Shown here piece by piece: positions 35,681 to 41,668 of a stretch of DNA of 41,668 nt (positions are counted from its first letter, which is position 1; every line of letters begins with the position of its first letter). The stretch is from an uncultured Pseudomonadota bacterium (GTDB taxonomy: Bacteria > Pseudomonadota > Gammaproteobacteria > Methylococcales > Methylomonadaceae), in assembly GCA_903867225.1 (NCBI GenBank), contig CAIPQN010000067.1, positions 1 through 41,668 of the forward strand, in the 5' to 3' direction. Made by a program: the position numbers and the translations under genes. A model generated the notes under the pieces. The model did not search any database, had not been told where the DNA came from, and saw nothing but the letters and a program-made list of their open reading frames with translations.

Positions 35681-37711
35681 TTAATAAGACAAACCAATCG
35701 TTAAATAAAGTCTGCGGGTTTCTTGCGGCAATCGAGGTAAACCACCACTCAACGCGTTGCCATCGGGTAATGGAATAACGGCAAAATTATCATTCATATT
35801 CACGTTATAGTATTTCGTGTCCAGTAAATTCGTTGCGCCTAAATCAATACTAAATTCAGCCGATTGCAACGGTAAAGCGTAATGCAGATTCGAGTCAAAA
35901 ATCGTCGCGCCGTGCATTCGTTCACCTTTATAAAGCGTATTTGATTCGTGCGTTCTGACTTTATCAAACCATCGTCCTGTAAATCTCAATGTAAATTTAT
36001 CAAGCGAATACTCGACATTACTTTTAATCATATTTTCGGGAGCATTCGTCATGCCAACCATTTTGGTTAATTTTTCGGCATTTTGTTGACCTAACGTGTA
36101 GACGTAATTCATATCTGCACTAATGCCATTTTCAAACTTTTGTGAATCGCCGACTTGTAGTCCATAGGTTTCAGACGTGGCTAAATTATCATTGATATTC
36201 GGTTTGCCAGTAAAAACATTATTAACGACGCGCACAATATCTTTGCCTTGTGTATAAAATCCAGATAATTTAAACGCATTATTTTTGAACGGTTCGGCAT
36301 TAAAACCTAATTCAGAAGTCATCATTTTTTCAGGTTGCAGATTTAAATTTGCGCGATGATAAATCGGATCTTGTGGCGTATTCCACGATTCATAAATCAA
36401 ATAAGGGGAGGGCGCAATATACGATGTTCCCCACGCGCCAAAGAAACGTAAGGCTTTGAACGCTTGCCACGAAAAACCGACACGCGGATTAAAACTGGGT
36501 GAATAACGCGAATCCGCGTCCATTCGCACCGAACCATTTAACGCTAATTTTTCAGTTAAATCGTAATTGACTTGGCTATAAACGGCGTAATTTTCGTAAC
36601 TGGTGTGTTTAATCAGTGAACTCGGATCGACACTATTTTTAGGCGTTGAATCCATAAAACTCAATTCAATTCCGCTTAACCAGTTAATGTCGCCTTTTAA
36701 ATAAGCAACCGTTTCAGAAAAACGCATTGCATCGCCCATCCAAGAAATTGGGGCGGTTGCACCCCACGCTCGATAACTTGAACCTGGTTCTAATTCGGTA
36801 CTTTCATAACTCAAACTCGATTTGGCTTGCCAAAATGGATTGATTTCAAAGTTATAAGTGGCGTTTGCCATTTGATTAACCGTTGCAAAAAAAGCTTTGC
36901 CCGAATAATCGTAATTTATCGGTTGTGCAGGATTAAATGACGGACTGGTATTTGCGTTGTTATAAACGCGGTAATAACTAAGCATTAAATCTTTGTAATT
37001 GCCTTTGAAATGAATGTTGTGATTTTGTTCGGTTAAATCAATTTTATCGACTTTGCCGTAAATTTCGGGGTAATTTTGTTTTAAATCTTCAGACGCGCTG
37101 CGATGAAAACTACCTGACAAAGCTACGTTAATATCGTCGTTAATTTTTTCACCAGCAGCAACTTGAACTTCGCCAGTGTCTTGTGTACCGCCTGTTGCTT
37201 TGACTTTTACGCCGTGAATTCCTTCGCCTGTTTCGGTGACTAAATTGATTGTACCAAGCATGGCATCACCGCCATAAATTGACGATGACGAACCTAAACT
37301 GATTTCAACTTGTTTCACATCAATCAGTGGCATCGTGTGAAAAAACGCCGTCGGTTCACCTGTGGGAGCTTTCATTTTATTGCCGTCAACTAAAACGGTA
37401 ATTTTATCGTTAGCGAAAATGCCACGAATATAAATTTCAACGCCTGCTTTTTCAGTCGAAGCTAAATTCGCAACGTGAATATCAGGGATATTTTTTAAAA
37501 TATCAGTCAAAAAACGGTAGCCTTTACGAGTGATTTCATCTTGTGAAATAACATAAGCAGTCACGGGCGATTTGTTTAACGACATTGGCATTTTAGTAAT
37601 TGACGTAACTTTTACGTCCATCAATTCTTCGATTGAAACGTCAGTGAATTCACTTTCAGCTTGAGCAACTTGAGCAAAAACAAGAAGCCAGAATAAAGAT
37701 TTTATTTTCAT
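35681..37711 (-). CDS. TonB-dependent outer-membrane receptor
   Basis: 676 aa from ATG 37711, which directly begins a signal peptide (MKIKSLFWLLVFAQVAQA); a TTG ten codons upstream would overlap psd and is rejected. A plug domain follows (TDVSIEELMDVKVTSITK, ITRKGYRFLTDIL, VEIYIRGIF, VDGNKMKAP, VEISLGSSSSIYGGDAMLGTI), then a 22-strand beta barrel with ending aromatic LTIGLSY. The pattern with SIEELMDVKVTS is common in vitamin B12/siderophore-like receptors linked to DUF4154 and two-component genes. The substrate is not predictable. It may serve uptake or ligand sensing for the YfiR-kinase module that follows after 1 nt. No obvious ribosome site is seen. Confidence 0.94.
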   Translation of the reverse strand: MKIKSLFWLLVFAQVAQAESEFTDVSIEELMDVKVTSITKMPMSLNKSPVTAYVISQDEITRKGYRFLTDILKNIPDIHVANLASTEKAGVEIYIRGIFANDKITVLVDGNKMKAPTGEPTAFFHTMPLIDVKQVEISLGSSSSIYGGDAMLGTINLVTETGEGIHGVKVKATGGTQDTGEVQVAAGEKINDDINVALSGSFHRSASEDLKQNYPEIYGKVDKIDLTEQNHNIHFKGNYKDLMLSYYRVYNNANTSPSFNPAQPINYDYSGKAFFATVNQMANATYNFEINPFWQAKSSLSYESTELEPGSSYRAWGATAPISWMGDAMRFSETVAYLKGDINWLSGIELSFMDSTPKNSVDPSSLIKHTSYENYAVYSQVNYDLTEKLALNGSVRMDADSRYSPSFNPRVGFSWQAFKALRFFGAWGTSYIAPSPYLIYESWNTPQDPIYHRANLNLQPEKMMTSELGFNAEPFKNNAFKLSGFYTQGKDIVRVVNNVFTGKPNINDNLATSETYGLQVGDSQKFENGISADMNYVYTLGQQNAEKLTKMVGMTNAPENMIKSNVEYSLDKFTLRFTGRWFDKVRTHESNTLYKGERMHGATIFDSNLHYALPLQSAEFSIDLGATNLLDTKYYNVNMNDNFAVIPLPDGNALSGGLPRLPQETRRLYLTIGLSY

Positions 37712-37718
37712 AGATTTT

Positions 37719-38570
37719 TTATGACCCAATTTTTTCGCCAACTTTTACCGTTTTTCCAGCGGCAAAATCTTCGTTCCAGTTCATTTTGTCTTTTTCAAAA
37801 AGAACGATAATGGTTGAACCCATATTAAAACGACCCATTTCAGCTCCTTTTTCTAACGTCGGTGCGTCGGTTTCATATTGCCAAGTTCGTACCGTTTTAA
37901 TCGATGGTGGCGTAACGACTCCATGCCAAACCGTTTCAATGCTCGATACAAAAATTGCACCAACTAACACCAATGCCATTTGTCCGATTTCAGTATCGAA
38001 AATTGCGACAACTCGTTCATTTTTTGCAAACAAACCATTGACGGCTTCTGTTGTTGCGCCATTTACGCTAAATAATCGCCCTGGAACATGAACCATTTCG
38101 CGCAATGTTCCTGAAATTGGCATGTGTAAACGGTGATAGTCTTTGGGCGACAAATAAATCGTCGTAAATTCACCATCGTTAAATTTTTCAGCGCGTTGTG
38201 AATCGCCACCCAATAAATCCGTCACGGTGAAACTTTTACCTTTTGCTTGAAAAATATCACCGCTTTCAATCTTTCCCGCTTGGCTAACAACACCATCGGC
38301 AGGACTTGCGATTGCGCCTCGTTCTGTTGTCAAAGGACGTGCGCCAGCTTTTAATTCGCGGGTGAAAAATTCATTGAAACTTTTAAATGTATTCAAATCA
38401 GATGTTGCAGCTTCATCCATATTTACGCCGTAATGTTGAATGATTTGGCGCGTTAAAAAGTTTTTCCACATAACATTTTCACTGTGCGTGAATTTGCTGA
38501 CAAATTGCGATAATAAATGGTGCGGCAAAACGGTTTGGAACAATTCAACAGCAGTATTTTTCAAAGTCAT
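37719..38570 (-). CDS. psd: Phosphatidylserine decarboxylase proenzyme
   Basis: 283 aa. It makes phosphatidylethanolamine. FNEFFTRELKAGARP and SPADGVV near the N-terminal third, FTTIYLSPKDYHRLHMPISG, and VGAIFVSSIETVWHG are family motifs. The self-cleavage site that yields the pyruvoyl group is MGST near residue 252 (usually LGST), with a beta subunit upstream and a short alpha subunit after it. ATG 38570 overlaps the upstream stop (ATGA). It stands in an operon with queF and signalling genes rather than next to its frequent partners. Confidence 0.97.
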   Translation of the reverse strand: MTLKNTAVELFQTVLPHHLLSQFVSKFTHSENVMWKNFLTRQIIQHYGVNMDEAATSDLNTFKSFNEFFTRELKAGARPLTTERGAIASPADGVVSQAGKIESGDIFQAKGKSFTVTDLLGGDSQRAEKFNDGEFTTIYLSPKDYHRLHMPISGTLREMVHVPGRLFSVNGATTEAVNGLFAKNERVVAIFDTEIGQMALVLVGAIFVSSIETVWHGVVTPPSIKTVRTWQYETDAPTLEKGAEMGRFNMGSTIIVLFEKDKMNWNEDFAAGKTVKVGEKIGS

Positions 38571-38845
38571 AGGGTAGGGGATTCAAGGGTTTTATTGCTC
38601 AGTCCATAAGCAAACGCAATAACTTCAGCGACCGCGAGATAAAGTTCTTGTGGAATTTCGTCGCCCAAAGGAATTTTCGACAACATTTTTACTAATTCTG
38701 GGTCTTTATAGAGTGGGATATTGTGTTCTTCAGCGATTCTTACGATTTCATCTGCGGTTAAACGTGCGCCTTTTGCCGTTACGATAGGCGCGTTATCCTT
38801 TTCAAGTTCGTATTTCAGCGCAACAGCAAAATTAGGCGGCAACAT
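38567..38845 (-). CDS. FlhB-like C-terminal domain protein (FhlB family)
   Basis: 92 aa, equal to the cytosolic C-terminal domain of FlhB without its membrane part. FAVALKYE...APIVTAKGARLTADEIVRIA and IPLYKDPELVKML are characteristic; FlhB proper has an NPTH autocleavage site just before, which is absent. Such free copies occur near flagellar genes in many proteobacteria and can partly replace the FlhB domain in export switching. No flagellar gene is in this window. It lies 2 nt after queF and overlaps psd by 4 nt. Confidence 0.9.
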   Translation of the reverse strand: MLPPNFAVALKYELEKDNAPIVTAKGARLTADEIVRIAEEHNIPLYKDPELVKMLSKIPLGDEIPQELYLAVAEVIAFAYGLSNKTLESPTL

Positions 38846-38847
38846 AA

Positions 38848-39237
38848 TTACGGCAACGTCACTAATTCAGGGGCAATCCAAGAGGAATTGCGATGTTCAA
38901 CGACAACACTTGTGTAAATTCCACCACGAACATAAAAATCAGCACGAACACGCATAAAGTTTGGTGAAATCACTTTGACAATATCGTCTAAAATTTGGTT
39001 GGTAATGGCTTCATGAAATGCGCCTTCTTCACGAAATGACCACATATAAAGTTTAAGTGATTTTAGTTCGACGCATAATTCAGCAGGAACGTATTCAATT
39101 TTAATCGTCGCAAAATCAGGCTGTCCTGTTTTTGGACAAAGACAAGTGAATTCTGGAATATCAAAACGAATTGTGTAATCGCGGTCGATTTGTGGATTAG
39201 GGAAGGTTTCTAGTTCTTTGCTTGGTTTTGTTGTCAT
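38848..39237 (-). CDS. queF: NADPH-dependent preQ0 reductase QueF
   Basis: 129 aa, the short unimodular type. It reduces preQ0 to preQ1 in queuosine synthesis. Catalytic Cys34 and Asp41 are in [12 protein letters not shown] (usually TSLCP; here Cys32 replaces Ser). The NADPH motif E-x2-S-x-K-x-Y is ELKSLKLY, and FREEGAFHE supplies substrate residues. It is the first gene of the seven-gene minus-strand operon. No strong ribosome site is seen before ATG 39237, and no preQ1 riboswitch was recognised upstream. Confidence 0.97.
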   Translation of the reverse strand: MTTKPSKELETFPNPQIDRDYTIRFDIPEFTCLCPKTGQPDFATIKIEYVPAELCVELKSLKLYMWSFREEGAFHEAITNQILDDIVKVISPNFMRVRADFYVRGGIYTSVVVEHRNSSWIAPELVTLP

Positions 39238-39588
39238 AAAAATTTCTAAATGCCATGTTTAAGAATAAGTTTTCATTTTAATGCAAGCCACTCGATATTT
39301 ATATATTAGCGTTAATACAAAAACGACTTTCACATTTTGATAGCCGCATAAAAAATCTAAATTAAATTTTTAGCGTAGCACAATGCAAGTCTCAAAATAG
39401 TCTGATTTTGAAAAATAAACGATTAAATTGATTCAGCATATTAAATCTATATGCGACGATGTTCTGTTTTTATATTTTTTTCATAATAAGGTTACAATAG
39501 ATCATCACAAAACCGATGGTATGGATTGCTATAGCTTATCCCGTATGGTCGTCGGTATTTTAAAACGCAGTAAGTCGAGCAAAAATTA
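39238..39588. other. Divergent intergenic region queF / zipA
   Basis: This AT-rich 351-bp stretch has no coding potential and must hold both promoters. A TACAAT at 39493-39498 is a good -10 for zipA, but no matching -35 is seen. I recognise no riboswitch, operator or repeat here. Confidence 0.6.
39493..39498 (+). promoter_or_regulatory. Candidate -10 element for zipA
   Basis: TACAAT lies 91 bp upstream of the zipA ATG. The hexamer at the expected -35 distance is only T/A-rich, so the call is tentative. Confidence 0.35.
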
Positions 39589-40341
39589 ATGGATAAAGAA
39601 TTGTTACGCATTGCAATTATTGCAACAGGTTTGATTATTATTGTGGGTATGGTGATTTCATCGTACATCAAAGACAAGCAAGCACATGAAGATGAATTCG
39701 AGTTTTATGATGATGATGACGAATTTGACGATGAATTTGATGATGAGCATGTAGAAGAAAAAGATACCGTTGCACCCGTAAAAAAGATGTCGGTAACGGA
39801 AGCAATTAAAAATGTGTACACGCAACAAATGAAGGTACGCCAACCTGCATCACCTCGCATAGTTGATGATGAAAAACCTGAACCTGAATTTGTTGCGGAA
39901 CATAAAGAAGTAAAAAAAGAAGAACCTACATCACGTCCAGCAGTTTCAGCAGCCATTATTCAATTTAGTGTTATTACCAAAGGCGATGAAGATTTTAATG
40001 GAGTGGATATTTTTGATGCGCTAGAAAAATTGGGGTTGGAATATGGCAGCACTAAAATTTTTGAACGTGTTGATGAAAATCGATTTGTTCATTTTGGTGT
40101 GGCAAGTATGGTTGAACCAGGTCCTTTTCCAGACGAAGACATTGAATTATTTTATTGTCCAGGTGTGACATTCTTTATGCAGGTTGATGGACTAGATAAT
40201 CCCGTTGCGGTCTTTGATGATTATGTTCATACCGCCGTACTGTTTGCACAGCGTATGAATGGCGTTGTACTCGACCATCGCCGCCAAGTTCTTACGCAGG
40301 AAATGGTTGAGGCGATTCGTCAAGGCTTATTAGCACGATGA
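39589..40341 (+). CDS. zipA: Cell division protein ZipA
   Basis: 250 aa. ZipA tethers FtsZ to the inner membrane. An N-terminal membrane anchor (about 7-27) is followed by an unusually acidic stretch (about 34-60, with runs of Asp and Glu) and a short Pro/Glu/Lys linker. The C-terminal FtsZ-binding domain (about 118-250) starts [20 protein letters not shown] and includes [15 protein letters not shown] and [11 protein letters not shown]. It is shorter than E. coli ZipA (about 330 aa) because of the linker. It is followed by dusA in an ATGA overlap rather than by ligA. Confidence 0.95.
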   Translation: MDKELLRIAIIATGLIIIVGMVISSYIKDKQAHEDEFEFYDDDDEFDDEFDDEHVEEKDTVAPVKKMSVTEAIKNVYTQQMKVRQPASPRIVDDEKPEPEFVAEHKEVKKEEPTSRPAVSAAIIQFSVITKGDEDFNGVDIFDALEKLGLEYGSTKIFERVDENRFVHFGVASMVEPGPFPDEDIELFYCPGVTFFMQVDGLDNPVAVFDDYVHTAVLFAQRMNGVVLDHRRQVLTQEMVEAIRQGLLAR

Positions 40342-41312
40342 AAAAACTCTCACACCGCTTTTGTGTTGCGCCGATGTTGGATTGGTCAGATCGCCACTGC
40401 CGTTATTTTCATCGGTTGCTTTCAAAAAATGCTTTGCTTTACACTGAAATGGTCACAACAGGCGCATTGATTCATGGAAATACACAGCGATTTTTACAAT
40501 TTAACGCCGAAGAACATCCAGTGGCGTTGCAGTTGGGCGGCAGTAATCCGAATGATTTAGCAATTTGCACGCGAATGGCAGAAGAAGAAGGTTATGACGA
40601 AGTGAATTTAAACGTGGGTTGCCCAAGTGATCGTGTTCAAAATGGACGATTTGGTGCGTGTTTAATGGCTGAACCTCAATTAGTTGGCGATTGCATAGCC
40701 GCAATGCAAGCCGTGGTGAAAATTCCCGTCACGGTGAAATCTCGAATTGGAATTGATGAGTGTGATTCTTATGAGGAATTAACACAATTTATTGACACGG
40801 TGTCAAAAGCGGGCTGTGAAACTTTCATTATTCATGCTCGAAAAGCGTGGTTGAAAGGGTTGTCGCCAAAAGAAAATCGAGAAATACCGCCGTTGTGTTA
40901 TGAAACGGTATTTCAATTGAAGCGGGATTTTCCGCAACTTGAAATTGTGATTAACGGTGGAATTACAACATTAGAACAGTCATCAGAACTATTAAATCAC
41001 GTCGATGGTGTGATGTTGGGGCGTGAGGTTTACCAGAATCCATATTTATTGGCGGAGGTGGATACGGTTTTATTTGGTGATGATGTGCCGATTTTGTCCC
41101 GCAAGCAGGTTATTGATGCGTTATTGCCTTATATTCAGACGCAATTACATAATCAAGATGTGCGATTAAATAGTATTAGTCGGCACGTTTTGGGATTATT
41201 TCATGGAGAATATGGCGCACGTTTGTGGCGACGTTTTTTGAGTGAAAATACTTTTAAATCAAACTCAAATGAACAAATCTTGTTAGATGCTTTGAACTTT
41301 ACGAAGAAATAA
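40338..41312 (+). CDS. dusA: tRNA-dihydrouridine synthase A
   Basis: 324 aa. An FMN enzyme that reduces U20/U20a in t[35 protein letters not shown] and [20 protein letters not shown] contain the catalytic Cys; [20 protein letters not shown] and INGGI bind the flavin phosphate. The match to E. coli DusA is close over the whole length. It overlaps zipA by ATGA. The stop is followed within 25 bp by the rRNA promoter. Confidence 0.97.
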   Translation: MKKLSHRFCVAPMLDWSDRHCRYFHRLLSKNALLYTEMVTTGALIHGNTQRFLQFNAEEHPVALQLGGSNPNDLAICTRMAEEEGYDEVNLNVGCPSDRVQNGRFGACLMAEPQLVGDCIAAMQAVVKIPVTVKSRIGIDECDSYEELTQFIDTVSKAGCETFIIHARKAWLKGLSPKENREIPPLCYETVFQLKRDFPQLEIVINGGITTLEQSSELLNHVDGVMLGREVYQNPYLLAEVDTVLFGDDVPILSRKQVIDALLPYIQTQLHNQDVRLNSISRHVLGLFHGEYGARLWRRFLSENTFKSNSNEQILLDALNFTKK

Positions 41313-41335
41313 ATTAAAAATAATTTGAAAAAATT

Positions 41336-41363
41336 TTGACAAACTCAAAAAAATCGCTATAAT
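41336..41363 (+). promoter_or_regulatory. rRNA operon promoter (consensus sigma-70)
   Basis: TTGACA (41336-41341), a 16-bp spacer and TATAAT (41358-41363) are both perfect consensus hexamers. Transcription should start near 41370. The AT-rich tract before the -35 could act as UP element. Only one promoter is apparent, unlike the tandem P1/P2 of E. coli. Confidence 0.92.
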
Positions 41364-41400
41364 TTTAAAACTCAGCTACGGCAACGCAGCTAAGATAAAA

Positions 41401-41413
41401 AGCTCTTTAAAAA
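41401..41413 (+). promoter_or_regulatory. boxA-like antitermination element in rRNA leader
   Basis: AGCTCTTTAAAAA resembles rRNA boxA (TGCTCTTTAACA), which recruits NusB-NusE. A small stem (AGCT-ACGGCAACGC-AGCT, about 41373-41390) just upstream may be boxB, and GTGTGGGTGCTTG near 41431-41443 resembles boxC. Confidence 0.75.
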
Positions 41414-41565
41414 CTTAAATCAAAATAATTTGTGTGGGTGCTTGTGATGTTATCGAGTGATAAACAAGATAATCGATTAAGAAACTACACGGCAATTTTT
41501 AAATTGTCAGTTAATTCTAGTCGAGCCAAAATTGGCAACTCATTTTAGAGTTGCAAAACTGATTT

Positions 41566-41668
41566 AAACTGAAGAGTTTGATCATGGCTCAGATTGAACG
41601 CTGGCGGTATGCTTAACACATGCAAGTCGAACGGTAGCAGCTCTTCGGAGGCTGACGAGTGGCGGACG
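41566..41668 (+). rRNA. 16S ribosomal RNA, 5' end (cut by right window edge)
   Basis: The stretch from AAACTGAAGAGTTTGATC onward through AACGCTGGCGG and ACACATGCAAGTCGAACG is the universal 5' end of bacterial 16S rRNA, with a gammaproteobacterial pattern. The mature 5' end is placed by analogy to E. coli. Only 103 nt are in view, too few for a firm taxonomic placement. Confidence 0.98.

Noticed and set aside
39238-39588. preQ1 riboswitch upstream of queF
   Set aside because: No conserved C-rich loop and A-rich tail arrangement was found near the queF start.

Overview
This window looks like chromosomal DNA of a moderately AT-rich gammaproteobacterium. The evidence is the gene content (zipA, dusA, psd, queF, dksA-gluQRS, nudJ-mnmA, serS), gammaproteobacterial-type tRNA-Phe genes, and a 16S rRNA 5' end at the right edge. 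Genus cannot be fixed from this sequence alone; no plasmid or phage backbone and no transposase is visible.

Layout. (1) 1-12967, minus strand: three very large secreted/surface proteins without Sec signals. A Big_5/RTX protein of 1421 aa comes first, then a 2150-aa Ser/Thr/Asn/Asp-rich repeat protein, then a DUF4347-RTX protein cut by the left edge. They look like type I secretion substrates, although no exporter is in the window. A 140-bp inverted-repeat element lies between the second and third. A perfect CRP-type operator at 13041-13068 sits where a class II activator site would be for the first gene. (2) 13329-21169, plus strand: a tightly coupled four-gene signalling operon comprising a hybrid kinase with three receiver domains, CheR, CheB and a REC-PAS-GGDEF-EAL protein. 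(3) 21379-23917: a 2.4-kb segment bounded by a partial and an intact tRNA-Phe 3' half in direct orientation, resembling the scar of an integrated element. It carries a GIY-YIG-like/leucine-rich-repeat fusion gene and a small orphan gene. A second intact tRNA-Phe follows. (4) 24169-31641, plus strand: nudJ-mnmA with two tandem spermidine-synthase-like paralogues, serS, dksA-gluQRS, a TauE/SafE permease and tpx. (5) 39237-31644, minus strand: a seven-gene, almost gapless operon, queF - flhB-like C-terminal protein - psd - TonB receptor - yfiR-like - CHASE8-like hybrid kinase - REC-GGDEF. (6) 39589-41668, plus strand: zipA-dusA, then a consensus rRNA promoter, boxA-like leader and the start of 16S rRNA.

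A common thread is signal transduction ending in cyclic di-GMP. Two separate multi-step phosphorelay loci each end in a GGDEF protein (one also with EAL), next to a cluster of giant matrix/adhesin-type exoproteins. A link between the loci and the exoproteins is inference; the sequence only shows adjacency and a shared intergenic region between the exoproteins and the first signalling operon.
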